A program made the position numbers and the translations under genes. The notes beneath the pieces are model-generated. The model saw only the letters and a list, made by a program, of their open reading frames with translations, made no database searches and was not told the origin of the DNA. A stretch of DNA of 64,000 nt from the NCBI GenBank assembly GCA_902497035.1, contig CABVDL010000001.1, forward strand, positions 34,236 to 98,235, given 5' to 3'. Origin of the DNA: an uncultured Prevotella sp. Lineage in GTDB: Bacteria > Bacteroidota > Bacteroidia > Bacteroidales > Bacteroidaceae. Shown here piece after piece: positions 33,279 through 41,694 of the stretch; position 1 is the stretch's first letter, and each line of letters begins with the position of its first letter.

Positions 33279-34694
33279 TTAGAAGTTGAAGTAGTGTTTG
33301 GCGTTGTTGTAGCTGATGTCCTCTATCATTTTCTCTACGCGCTCTTTCTCATAGCCGGTGAAGGGAATCTCGCCGTTCTCCACATCAGCGCCGACAAGGT
33401 TGCACAGGATGCGGCGGAAATACTCGTGGCGGGGGTAGGAGAGGAAAGATCGTGAGTCAGTAAGCATGCCTACGAAACGTGAGAGCAGACCGAGCAACGA
33501 GAGGGTGTTGAGTTGTTTCTGTATGCCGTCTTTCTGGTCAAGAAACCACCAGCCCGAACCCCACTGTATCTTGCCTGGCACCGAGCCATCCTGGAAGTTG
33601 CCAATCATCGTGGCCAACATCTCGTTGGCCGACGGATTGAGGTTGTAGATGATGGTCTTGGTGAGGTGCCCCTCCAGGTCGAGACGGTCAAGGAACTTGG
33701 CGCATTGTCTGGCCGTGGAAAACTCGCCGATGGAGTCAAAACCCGTGTCGGGGCCGATCTGGCGGAACATGCGCGTGTTGTTGTTGCGGATGGCGCCGTA
33801 GTGGTATTGTTGCACCCAACCGCTCTGGTAGTCCTGCACGGCAAATACATAGAGCATGGCACTCTTGAATTTCCTGGTTTCTTCCTGCGTGAGGGTCTTG
33901 CCGCCATACACTTTGTCGAAGATGGTGCTGACCTCGCTGTCGGTGTAGTCGTCGGCATAGAAATGCGCTATGCCGTGGTCGGATAGCCGCGACCCCATGC
34001 TGTGGAAGAAATCGTGGCGCCGCTGCAGGGCATCCACATAGTCGTTGAAGTTGCTGATGTTCATGTCGGCGGCCTTGGCCAACTGCTCCACATAATTGCG
34101 GAAGGCTGCCGGATTTTCCGGTGACATGGCCTTGTCGGGTCTCCAGGCAGGCAGCATGCGCGTCTTGAGGCCGCTTCTGGCCACCTGCGCATGGTATTGC
34201 AGGTTGTCAATGGGATCGTCGGTGGTGCACACCGTCTCCACCTTGTATTTGGTGAGCAGGCCCCATGGGGTGAGCGTGGGGTCGTTGGCCAGCTTGTAGT
34301 TGCACTCGTCAAAAATCTCGCGTGCCGTCAGTGGATTTAGGGGCTTGGTGATGCCGAAAGCCGTCTTCAGCTCAAGGCAAGTCCAGTGATAGAGCGGGTT
34401 GCGCAGGGTATAAGGCACCGTTTCTGCCCATTTCTCGAATTTCTCCCAGTCGCTGGTGTCCTTGCCGGTGATGTAGCGCTCCCCGATACCATTGGAGCGC
34501 ATGGCACGCCATTTGTAATGGTCACCGCCCAGCCATACCTCTGTGATGGAGCGGAAGCGCTTGTTCTCAGCTACCTGCCGCGGGTCAAGGTGGCAGTGGT
34601 AGTCGATAATGGGAAGGTGTTCGGCGTGGTCATGATAGAGGTGTCTTGCGGTGGATGTCTGGAGGAGAAAGTCTTCATCCATAAACTGTCTCAT
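33279..34694 (-). CDS. uxaC: Uronate isomerase (glucuronate/galacturonate isomerase)
   Basis: A 471-residue cytoplasmic enzyme, the family's normal length. It has PIIDYHCHLDPRQVAEN with the HxH metal site, WTCLELKTAFGI, VETVCTTDDPIDNLQYH and SLLGLLSRFVGMLTDSRSFLSYPRHEYFRRILC near the end, all UxaC hallmarks of the amidohydrolase superfamily. It interconverts glucuronate with fructuronate and galacturonate with tagaturonate, the entry step for both sugars. It is first of the three uronate genes and lies 48 bp after the PafA-type phosphatase, so the phosphatase promoter may also drive it. Confidence 0.95.
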   Translation of the reverse strand: MRQFMDEDFLLQTSTARHLYHDHAEHLPIIDYHCHLDPRQVAENKRFRSITEVWLGGDHYKWRAMRSNGIGERYITGKDTSDWEKFEKWAETVPYTLRNPLYHWTCLELKTAFGITKPLNPLTAREIFDECNYKLANDPTLTPWGLLTKYKVETVCTTDDPIDNLQYHAQVARSGLKTRMLPAWRPDKAMSPENPAAFRNYVEQLAKAADMNISNFNDYVDALQRRHDFFHSMGSRLSDHGIAHFYADDYTDSEVSTIFDKVYGGKTLTQEETRKFKSAMLYVFAVQDYQSGWVQQYHYGAIRNNNTRMFRQIGPDTGFDSIGEFSTARQCAKFLDRLDLEGHLTKTIIYNLNPSANEMLATMIGNFQDGSVPGKIQWGSGWWFLDQKDGIQKQLNTLSLLGLLSRFVGMLTDSRSFLSYPRHEYFRRILCNLVGADVENGEIPFTGYEKERVEKMIEDISYNNAKHYFNF

Positions 34695-34742
34695 ATATAG
34701 TATGCTTTTTGGGTAAGAGTTTGTTTTTAGGTCTTCAGACGG

Positions 34743-36218
34743 TTATTCCATCTTTGCATCGCCGATACACGAGCCGGGCATCTGGATGCGGAGCATGGCG
34801 CAGATGGTCGGGGCAATGTCGGTGATGTGGGTGGGCTCAACGGTTTGTCCGTGGTTGACGTGCCATCCCATCAGTATAAACGGAATATGCGCGTCGTAGG
34901 GATTCCACATGGCATGTTGCGTGCCGGTGTATTTGGGATTGTTTGGACTGTCCTGCCAGTTGGCTTTCGATATAAGATAGATGTCGCCCGACAGCGGCCT
35001 ATAGTAGCCGTTGACAATCATCTCCTTGATGCGCTGTGGTATGGGAGCTTGCTCCACTTTTTCGTAATCCACGGCCCTCAATGTAGTAGGCAGTTGGTTC
35101 AAAAGATTGATTACCACCTGCTTGGCCTCGTCAAGGCTCTTTCCGCTCTTGGCGATGAGGTCGTGGTCAAGGTAGATGCGGTTTGCGTCCTCGCCCAGGA
35201 TGATGTTCTGGCCTATGCCGAGTTCCTGTCCTGCTTTCAGCCCTATTTCCGGCATGGTCTTGCCTGCATCGGTGCCTCCGCCGGGCAACTTGTAGCTGCG
35301 AAGCACATTGTAGTTGTGACTGGCACCGTGGTCTGCTGTGAAGAATACGAGGTAGTTGCCGCGACCCACCTTGCTGTCGAGATAGCCGAGGAAGTCGGCT
35401 AATTGCCTGTCGAGTTCCATATAGACCTCGTGGTTTTCCTTGCCGCGTGTGCCATAGGTGTGGCCTATGGCGTCGGTTGACGAAACGCTGATGGCCAGCA
35501 GGTCTGTGATGCTGTCGAGCCCCATCTGCTCATTCTCTATTGCCGCCTCGGCCATTTGAAACGTCTTGTCAACACCAATCTTGGTAGTGGTCTTCACCTC
35601 AGTTCCGCCTTTCACGCCAATCTTTTTGTTCACTTCCTGCACCCATTTGGGCAACTCGTTCATGTAGTAGGTTGATGTAATGTAGTGCCCGGCCTTTGTG
35701 TCCCACCAATAAGCTGCGTCGGCACCCGGTCCGGCAGGGAACATGGCGGCGCGGTCTTTCAATGCTACGCCGATGACCTTAGCCTTGCCGTCGGTGGCCA
35801 TCTTGAGCATGTCGCCGATGGTGGTGGTCTGCAGGCGGCGCGGTGACTTCCGTCCGGCCTCATTGTCCGAGCCCACGCTCTTCACCGTGGGGTCTGCGCT
35901 GATATCGACGCTCTTGCCATTTTCATAAACATTGTTGCCGGCAATACCGGTCAAGGCCGGCACGCTGCCCGTATAGACGCTGCTGTGTCCTATGGCGGTT
36001 ACCGTCGGCACGTAGTTGATGAGTGTGTTGTCGAAGCTGTAGCCCTCATTGAGCAATCGGCGCAAGCCGCCTTGTCCAAACTGATTGTAGTAATAATAAA
36101 GGTAGTCCCAGCGCATCTGGTCAACCATGATGCCTACTACCAACTTGGGGCGTTCCAGCTGTGCTGCGGCCGAGAGACCCATGAGCATTGACGCGAAAAG
36201 AGTGAAGAGTTTTTTCAT
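34743..36218 (-). CDS. PafA-type alkaline phosphatase, periplasmic
   Basis: A 491-residue exported alkaline-phosphatase-superfamily enzyme (signal peptide LFTLFASMLMGLSAAAQ). VVGIMVDQMRWDYL supplies the first metal Asp, NYVPTVTAIGHSSVYTG the nucleophile Thr (probably Thr74), VALKDRAAMFP the Lys/Arg phosphate-binding pair typical of PafA, and FFTADHGASHN later metal ligands. It releases phosphate from a broad range of phosphomonoesters. It has its own TAnnTTTG promoter and lies 48 bp ahead of uxaC, possibly heading the whole minus-strand cluster. Whether it serves glycan degradation or simply precedes it is unclear. Confidence 0.85.
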   Translation of the reverse strand: MKKLFTLFASMLMGLSAAAQLERPKLVVGIMVDQMRWDYLYYYYNQFGQGGLRRLLNEGYSFDNTLINYVPTVTAIGHSSVYTGSVPALTGIAGNNVYENGKSVDISADPTVKSVGSDNEAGRKSPRRLQTTTIGDMLKMATDGKAKVIGVALKDRAAMFPAGPGADAAYWWDTKAGHYITSTYYMNELPKWVQEVNKKIGVKGGTEVKTTTKIGVDKTFQMAEAAIENEQMGLDSITDLLAISVSSTDAIGHTYGTRGKENHEVYMELDRQLADFLGYLDSKVGRGNYLVFFTADHGASHNYNVLRSYKLPGGGTDAGKTMPEIGLKAGQELGIGQNIILGEDANRIYLDHDLIAKSGKSLDEAKQVVINLLNQLPTTLRAVDYEKVEQAPIPQRIKEMIVNGYYRPLSGDIYLISKANWQDSPNNPKYTGTQHAMWNPYDAHIPFILMGWHVNHGQTVEPTHITDIAPTICAMLRIQMPGSCIGDAKME

Positions 36219-36239
36219 ATCTTATAGACTAAGTTTCTG

Positions 36240-36247
36240 CAAAGTTA
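36240..36247 (-). promoter_or_regulatory. -7 promoter box of the PafA-type gene
   Basis: Minus-strand TAACTTTG, perfect TAnnTTTG, about 22 bp before the phosphatase ATG. No TTTG is visible at the -33 position. It may also drive the downstream uronate and glycosidase genes. Confidence 0.6.
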
Positions 36248-36304
36248 ACAATTAAATCCTATGAAGACGGTTACAATTCTGTTTTCTTTTCTCTATTTTT
36301 TGAT

Positions 36305-36312
36305 TAATTTTG
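36305..36312 (+). promoter_or_regulatory. -7 promoter box of the purine permease gene
   Basis: TAATTTTG, matching TAnnTTTG. Because it lies downstream of the in-frame ATG at 36261, it supports 36339 as the true start of the permease. Confidence 0.6.
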
Positions 36313-36338
36313 CATTTGAAATTCAAAAATGCACCATA

Positions 36339-37637
36339 ATGACACTCTATCATCTCTTAGGTTTTGACCCCAAGTCCATGAGTCTGCGCACGGAAATCAT
36401 AGCCGGCGCCACCACCTTTCTGACCATGTGCTACATCCTGGCGGTCAATCCGGCCATTCTTTCCACTACAGGCATGGACCGTGCCGCACTCTTCACCAGC
36501 ACGGCACTGGCCTCGGCCATAGCCACGCTGCTTTTGGCGTTTTTGGCGAAGATGCCCTTTGCCCAGGCCCCCAGCATGGGACTGAACGCCTTTTTTGCCT
36601 TTACCATCTGTCAGGCCCTTGGCTATACCTGGCAGCAGGCCCTGGCCATCTCCTTTGTCGAGGGTGTCATATTCCTGCTCATCACCTTTGTCCATGTGAG
36701 GGAATATATTCTTTACGCCATTCCCACCAATCTGCGCTATGCCATCAGTGTGGGCATTGGCATGTTCATTGCTTTCATCGGGCTGAAGAATGCGGGCATC
36801 ATCGTCAGCAACCCCAACACATTCGTCTCGCTCGGCAAGTTCACGCCTACGGCCATTCTTGGTATCATTGCCATTCTTATCAGTGGTGTTCTCATGGCGC
36901 GCAATGTCAAGGGGTCGCTGTTCTATGCCATCATCTTGGCCACGATCATCGGCATACCCATGGGCGTGACCGTCGTTCCCGGCCACTGGATGCCCGTCTC
37001 GCTTCCTCAAAGCATAGCCCCCGTTTTTTGCCAGTTCGATTTCCAGGGCCTGCTCAATTTCCATACCGTCATGCTGGTCGTATCCCTTTTGCTGGTCAAT
37101 ATCTTCGACACTGTGGGTACTCTCGTGGGACTTGCCTATAAGACGAGGGTCGTGCGTGACGACGGCACCATTCCTCACATCAGCGAGGCAATGATGAGCG
37201 ATGCCATAGGCACGACAGTAGGGTCAGTTTTAGGCACGAGCACCATCACGACTTATGTGGAGAGCGCCTCGGGCATTGCCGAGGGAGGGCGCAGCGGCAT
37301 GACGAGCCTCACGGTCGGCATGCTGTTTCTGGCATCCCTCTTTCTGTCGCCTGTGTTCATGCTTATTCCCGGTGCGGCGACGAGTGGCGCGCTGGTCATG
37401 GTGGGCGTGCTGATGCTTGACAATGTGAAGCGCATGAACCTTTCTGCCATCGATGAGTCGTTTCCTGCTTTCATCACGATGACGACGATGGTGCTTTGCT
37501 ACAGTATTGCCGATGGTATCTGCCTTGGCATACTGAGCTATGTGGCCATGAAGCTATGCGTGAGGAAATGGAACGAGCTGAACGCCGTACTGCTCATTCT
37601 CTCGGCTATATTTATCCTGAACTTTGTCTTCGCCTGA
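36339..37637 (+). CDS. AzgA-family (NCS2-type) purine permease
   Basis: A 432-residue inner-membrane transporter with 12-14 hydrophobic helices. MSLRTEIIAGATTFLTMCYI, the family motif PSMGLNAFFAFT, and NIFDTVGTLVGLA with STITTYVESASGIAEGGRSG identify the AzgA/PbuG branch, which imports hypoxanthine, guanine or adenine by proton symport. I chose ATG 36339: the upstream in-frame ATG at 36261 precedes the promoter box at 36305-36312 and would add a second hydrophobic leader not seen in the family. Divergent from the phosphatase gene; single-gene unit. Confidence 0.88.
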   Translation: MTLYHLLGFDPKSMSLRTEIIAGATTFLTMCYILAVNPAILSTTGMDRAALFTSTALASAIATLLLAFLAKMPFAQAPSMGLNAFFAFTICQALGYTWQQALAISFVEGVIFLLITFVHVREYILYAIPTNLRYAISVGIGMFIAFIGLKNAGIIVSNPNTFVSLGKFTPTAILGIIAILISGVLMARNVKGSLFYAIILATIIGIPMGVTVVPGHWMPVSLPQSIAPVFCQFDFQGLLNFHTVMLVVSLLLVNIFDTVGTLVGLAYKTRVVRDDGTIPHISEAMMSDAIGTTVGSVLGTSTITTYVESASGIAEGGRSGMTSLTVGMLFLASLFLSPVFMLIPGAATSGALVMVGVLMLDNVKRMNLSAIDESFPAFITMTTMVLCYSIADGICLGILSYVAMKLCVRKWNELNAVLLILSAIFILNFVFA

Positions 37638-37681
37638 GGAAGTAATGCAGTCTGAAAGTGATTTCTTCCGGGAAAACTTCG

Positions 37682-37689
37682 TAACTTTG
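37682..37689 (+). promoter_or_regulatory. -7 promoter box of bcp
   Basis: TAACTTTG, perfect TAnnTTTG, followed by GCG; the bcp start is 60 bp downstream. Confidence 0.6.
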
Positions 37690-37749
37690 CGCTGAAAGGC
37701 TTTGGTTAAGGCCGGAAAGCAATTTTTATAACATTAAAACAATAAGACT

Positions 37750-38202
37750 ATGGAAATAGGAGACCGACTGCCAGAAGTGCTGGGCATGGACCAGGACGGC
37801 AAGGAAATCAAACTCAGTGACTTTGCGGGCCGCAAGCTCGTGCTTTATATTTATCCCAAAGACTCAACACCGGGCTGCACCAACGAGGCTTGCAACCTGC
37901 GTGACAACTATGAGCGATTTTTGAACGAGGGCTATGCCGTGGTGGGAGTCAGCATTCAGAGTGCGGAGAGCCATAAGAAGTTCATCGCCAAGTATGACCT
38001 TCCTTTCCCGCTCATCGCCGACACTGACAAGAAGCTCGTTGAGGCCCTCGGCGTCTATGGCGAGAAGAAAATGTACGGCAAGACCACGATGGGTACGTTC
38101 CGCACTACTTTCATCACTGACGGAGAGGGCGTAATTACTGAAATCTTCCGACCGAGGCAGATTAAGGTGAAAGAGCATGCCTCGCAGATTTTAGGTGAGT
38201 AA
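37750..38202 (+). CDS. bcp: Thioredoxin-dependent peroxiredoxin (BCP/PrxQ)
   Basis: A 150-residue cytoplasmic peroxiredoxin of the BCP/PrxQ group. The peroxidatic Cys is in YPKDSTPGCTNEAC, with the second Cys five residues later as in PrxQ enzymes that form an intramolecular disulfide. FRTTFITDGEG is the conserved C-terminal block with the catalytic-site Arg. It reduces hydrogen peroxide and organic hydroperoxides using thioredoxin. Single gene with its own promoter and a strong downstream terminator. Confidence 0.93.
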   Translation: MEIGDRLPEVLGMDQDGKEIKLSDFAGRKLVLYIYPKDSTPGCTNEACNLRDNYERFLNEGYAVVGVSIQSAESHKKFIAKYDLPFPLIADTDKKLVEALGVYGEKKMYGKTTMGTFRTTFITDGEGVITEIFRPRQIKVKEHASQILGE

Positions 38203-38215
38203 CCACTTCATCGCA

Positions 38216-38253
38216 AAAGAGCCAAGCAGTTATGAAAACCTGCTTGGCTCTTT
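38216..38253. terminator. Bidirectional terminator between bcp and tRNA-Pro
   Basis: A perfect 14-bp stem, AAAGAGCCAAGCAG (38216-38229) with CTGCTTGGCTCTTT (38240-38253), and a 10-nt loop. A-runs and T-runs at the two ends fit intrinsic termination of both bcp (plus) and tRNA-Pro (minus). Confidence 0.8.
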
Positions 38254-38260
38254 GCGGAAG

Positions 38261-38333
38261 TCGGGATTACTGGACTCGAACCAGCGACCTCGCGCCCCCC
38301 AGACGTGTGCGCTACCAACTGCGCTAAATCCCG
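38261..38333 (-). tRNA. tRNA-Pro (anticodon GGG)
   Basis: On the minus strand the 73 bases fold as a cloverleaf: acceptor CGGGATT/AATCCCG with C1:G72 and discriminator A73 as expected for proline, D arm GCGC-AGTTGGTA-GCGC, anticodon loop CTGGGGG (anticodon GGG) and T arm GCTGG-TTCGAGT-CCAGT. The anticodon stem CACGT/GCGCG contains one A-C mismatch at the second pair and a terminal wobble. No CCA is encoded; the window carries a CCA-adding enzyme. Confidence 0.9.
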
Positions 38334-39214
38334 TTCCTTTAATTGCGACTGCAAAGGTAAGGCAAAAAATGGAAATGACCAAATATTATGGCGACTTTTT
38401 TTTCAATTTGTGGATAAATGAGGGTCGAATGCCAATCCGTAGTAGCTTACACCTTATTATATATACTATTTCAGAGGGATTTTTATGCACCTCTACTATA
38501 TTGCTTGTTGTGATTGGTGAAACGGCATCCTGCGTGAGTATGCGGCTTTGTTAATGATGATGTAATGTAAACTTTTTTGGTGTTTTAAGGCCTCTGAGAA
38601 TGGTGCTGAATCAAACAGACACGTCATCGGCTCCAAAAGAGACCGTTCTCGCATTACTTTTATAAGTCATTGTAAGTCAGTAGAATATGATGTTTTCATG
38701 CGGAATGGTAATTTCCCGAATGCGGAATATGGCTCAAATGACGGTGGCATATGGCTCAAATGACAGCGGAAAGTGGCTTAAATGCCAGTGGAATATGGCT
38801 TAAATGACGGTGAGATTTGGCTCAAATGACGATGGGTTTTTGCTCAAATCTCCGTGTGTAATGGTAGAATAAAGGTGACAGGAGCGGTTTCCGTGGCGTT
38901 TTGTCTTGATTTTGACGTTTTTCAATCTCTGGAATGTGTTAAAATAAGAACACCATTTTGTTGTTTTTTTTGCATCAGATAAGCCCGGGGAATTGTGTAT
39001 GCGGCTGGTGGCCGACACGGGCTCGGCCACTACACTGCCACCAATGTTATTCTCCTTGATGAACTATAATCGCTGCGCAGATGCTACTGTAAATTTTTAG
39101 TGAATGGCTCACCGGGATACTAACAGGGGGGCTTTGGATTACTTAAAATCAATAAAACATTTGGCCAATTGCTTAAAAAACGTGGCAATTCTACAGCTTG
39201 CGAAGTTATTTTTG
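38334..39214. other. Long intergenic stretch without a recognisable gene
   Basis: About 880 bp between tRNA-Pro and the metalloprotease promoter. It has AT-rich segments, the 22-bp repeat array described separately (38727-38858) and a GC-richer piece near 38985-39040 (with GGCCGACACGGGCTCGGCC, an imperfect palindrome). No frame gives a family-like protein. It may contain degraded sequence or an RNA gene, but nothing specific could be recognised. Confidence 0.6.
38727..38858 (+). repeat. Degenerate tandem repeat array, exact 22-bp period (six units)
   Basis: Six consecutive 22-bp units (38727-38748, 38749-38770, 38771-38792, 38793-38814, 38815-38836, 38837-38858) share the core TGGCT(C/T)AAATGAC. 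Units differ at several positions but the period never shifts. Flanking sequence on both sides (38705-38726, 38859-38880) shows weaker similarity. Not coding, since 22 is not a multiple of three. It matches the reverse strand of the array at 17480-17677. Confidence 0.8.
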
Positions 39215-39222
39215 TAAATTTG
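39215..39222 (+). promoter_or_regulatory. -7 promoter box of the metalloprotease-aroA-porW-porX cluster
   Basis: TAAATTTG fits TAnnTTTG and lies 25 bp before the metalloprotease ATG. Downstream genes are closely spaced, so this may drive the whole 8-kb unit. Confidence 0.55.
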
Positions 39223-39247
39223 CAATGAACTTAAAAGACAGCAGACG

Positions 39248-40423
39248 ATGAGCAGACTCTTGATATGCCTTTCTATCCTTGTGGCTTTGCTGACGGCTTG
39301 CAGCTCTGACGACGGTCTGGACGGCAAGTCCTCCGACGGCTCGGGCAGTCTGAGGCAGACCGTGGACAGCATTGACAGCAATTACGTTTATGAGCTGCCG
39401 GTGGTGTTTCACGTACTTTACAGCGATGAGAGCAGCCCGACACAGTACATTCCCTATCAGCGGCTGGCGAATATCCTGAGTTATGTAAACCTTATCTATC
39501 AAGGCAACGTGTTTGGAGAGAGCGAGAACATTCACGTGAAATTCGTTCTGGCCACCGAGGACGAGCAAGGCAATGCGATGCGCTATCCCGGTGTGGATTA
39601 TGTGAAATATACCGGCGACTATCCTATCGACGTCAGTGCCTTTATGACCGACAATACGGGTGCCAACGTGAAATATATCTGGGAGCCAAACAAGTACATC
39701 AACGTGATGATGTTCAATTTCAAGTCGGACGACGCAGACAACGTCACCTTGGGCATCTCCCACATGCCTTATTCGGTTGCGGGGAGCAGCCATAAGCTCG
39801 GCGGACTGGCCACCGTCAATAATGAGAATATGAGAAAGAGCAACCTGGCCTATGCCTATTGCTCGGCCATCAACAGTCTCTACGCCAACCAGCAGCCGAC
39901 GGGCGGCTATTACCAAAGCGACCGCTATACCGCCACTGACCACAAGGGCTCGACTTTCTCTTCGGCCGATATTGTGGTGACGCTGGCCCATGAGCTTGGC
40001 CACTACCTTGGGCTCTTCCATGACTTCACTGAGTCACGTGGCGGCGGTGGCAGCGCAAGCGTTGAACCGGTAGATTCGTGCGGCGACACCGATTATTGCG
40101 CAGATACCTATTCCTACAACCGTGCGGAATATCTTGAATATATGAACGATGTTTTATCAAGGAACTCAACGACGAAGGAGATTTATATCAGTGACCTCAC
40201 GCCGCGCCGCTCGTGCGAAGGAGTCTCGTTCGACTCCGACAACATCATGGACTACGCTTTTACCTATGGCTTCAAGATTACGAAGGACCAGAAAGCCCGA
40301 ATCCGTAACGTCCTCAACTATAGTCCCCTCATTCCTGGGCCGAAACTCAGCAATGGGTCGGGCGTGACGCGCGCCACCGCGCCTTCGGGTCCCATTGACT
40401 TGCCAATAACCATTATAAAATAA
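39248..40423 (+). CDS. Zinc metalloproteinase lipoprotein (metzincin, BF0631-like)
   Basis: A 391-residue lipoprotein (lipobox LLTAC, Cys18). The extended zinc-binding motif HELGHYLGLFH (His248, Glu249, His252, His258) and the Met-turn in DNIMDYAF mark a metzincin of the M43/pappalysin-like kind; the overall sequence matches the Bacteroidales family of zinc-dependent metalloproteinase lipoproteins. It begins YELPVVFHVLY, typical of the catalytic-domain start with little or no propeptide. It is expected at the periplasmic face or cell surface; its protein substrate is unknown. aroA follows after 17 bp. Confidence 0.85.
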   Translation: MSRLLICLSILVALLTACSSDDGLDGKSSDGSGSLRQTVDSIDSNYVYELPVVFHVLYSDESSPTQYIPYQRLANILSYVNLIYQGNVFGESENIHVKFVLATEDEQGNAMRYPGVDYVKYTGDYPIDVSAFMTDNTGANVKYIWEPNKYINVMMFNFKSDDADNVTLGISHMPYSVAGSSHKLGGLATVNNENMRKSNLAYAYCSAINSLYANQQPTGGYYQSDRYTATDHKGSTFSSADIVVTLAHELGHYLGLFHDFTESRGGGGSASVEPVDSCGDTDYCADTYSYNRAEYLEYMNDVLSRNSTTKEIYISDLTPRRSCEGVSFDSDNIMDYAFTYGFKITKDQKARIRNVLNYSPLIPGPKLSNGSGVTRATAPSGPIDLPITIIK

Positions 40424-40440
40424 TATAGTCTTATCATACA

Positions 40441-41688
40441 ATGACCATTTACGATATCTCAGCACCGCAGACGTTGGATGCCGACATCACCTTGCCGGCA
40501 TCCAAGAGCATCAGCAATCGTGCATTAGTCATACATGCCCTCAGCGGCGGCAGCACCTTGCCCGACAACTTGTCCGACTGCGATGACACGCGTGTCGTCA
40601 TGGCGGCTTTGAAGGATATGCCGTCTGTCATCGACGTGCAGGCCGCAGGCACAGCCATGCGCTTTATGACGGCCTATCTTGCCGTCACTCCGGGCGAGCA
40701 TACCATTACCGGCACCGAGCGCATGTGCCACCGGCCGATAGGCCTGCTGGTGAATGCGCTCCGCATGATGGGAGCCGACATCAGCTACTTGGGAGAGGAA
40801 GGCTTTCCACCGCTCCATATCCGGGGCCATAGGCTGCCTGGCGGCAAGCTGGAAGTGCCGGGGAACATCAGCTCACAGTTCATCTCGGCCTTGCTGCTCG
40901 TCGCCCCGATGATGCGGGAGGGGCTGGTCCTTCACCTTACGGGAGAGATAGTCTCGCGCCCGTATATTGACCTCACGCTGTGGGTGATGCAGAACTATGG
41001 GGCTGACGTGGAGTGGACGGGAGCCGATACCATTGTGGTACAGCCCAAGCCCTATGCCGACCGGCCCTATCTCATCGAGAACGACTGGAGCGCCGCGAGC
41101 TACTGGTACGAGATGGCCGCGCTCTATCCCGAGGGCAGCGTGCGCCTTTCTCTCAACGGTCTGATGAATGGCTCGCGCCAGGGCGACTCCGTGGTGCGCT
41201 ACATCTTCTCACTGCTCGGCGTTCACACGCAGTTCGGCGAACCTCATTCCAGTCAGCCGACAGTGGTCAGCCTCAGTCGCCATGCCGACCACGTTGACCG
41301 GCTGAGCTACGACTTCATCAACTGTCCCGACCTGGCCCAAACCGTGGTTTGCGCATGTTGCGCGCTCGATATCCCCTTCACCTTTACAGGGCTCAAGAGC
41401 CTTCGCATCAAGGAGACCGACCGGCTGCAGGCCCTTGGCAACGAGTTGCTGAAGCTCGGCTATCCGCTGCATATCGGCGAGGAGGGTGAGCTGTCGTGGA
41501 GCGGCACCAAGTGCGAGCCGTCGTTTGAGGCCATCGACACCTATGACGACCATCGCATGGCCATGGCCTTTGCGCCGTTTGCCATTAAGTTTCCCCATCT
41601 GCGCATCCGCAATCCGCAGGTTGTCACGAAGTCCTATCCCGGCTTCTGGGACGACCTCAGGGGCGCGTGGTTCCACATTGACCAATAA
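40441..41688 (+). CDS. aroA: 3-phosphoshikimate 1-carboxyvinyltransferase (EPSP synthase)
   Basis: A 415-residue cytoplasmic enzyme joining phosphoenolpyruvate to shikimate-3-phosphate in chorismate synthesis. LPASKSISNRALV is the substrate-binding N-terminal motif, AAGTAMRFMTAYL corresponds to the glycine-rich PEP loop (GTAMR), and LRIKETDRLQAL and YDDHRMAMA are conserved C-terminal motifs. Slightly shorter than the ~427-residue E. coli enzyme, as usual in Bacteroidetes. The other shikimate genes are absent from the window. Confidence 0.95.
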   Translation: MTIYDISAPQTLDADITLPASKSISNRALVIHALSGGSTLPDNLSDCDDTRVVMAALKDMPSVIDVQAAGTAMRFMTAYLAVTPGEHTITGTERMCHRPIGLLVNALRMMGADISYLGEEGFPPLHIRGHRLPGGKLEVPGNISSQFISALLLVAPMMREGLVLHLTGEIVSRPYIDLTLWVMQNYGADVEWTGADTIVVQPKPYADRPYLIENDWSAASYWYEMAALYPEGSVRLSLNGLMNGSRQGDSVVRYIFSLLGVHTQFGEPHSSQPTVVSLSRHADHVDRLSYDFINCPDLAQTVVCACCALDIPFTFTGLKSLRIKETDRLQALGNELLKLGYPLHIGEEGELSWSGTKCEPSFEAIDTYDDHRMAMAFAPFAIKFPHLRIRNPQVVTKSYPGFWDDLRGAWFHIDQ

Positions 41689-41694
41689 GTGCCT

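Noticed and set aside
36261..36338. Longer N-terminus for the purine permease starting at ATG 36261
   Set aside because: A TAATTTTG promoter box lies downstream of that ATG, and the extra residues do not resemble family members.
38985..39060. Mobile-element or gene remnant in the gap before the metalloprotease
   Set aside because: GC-richer than its surroundings with an imperfect palindrome, but no transposase-like frame, terminal repeats or target duplication could be recognised.
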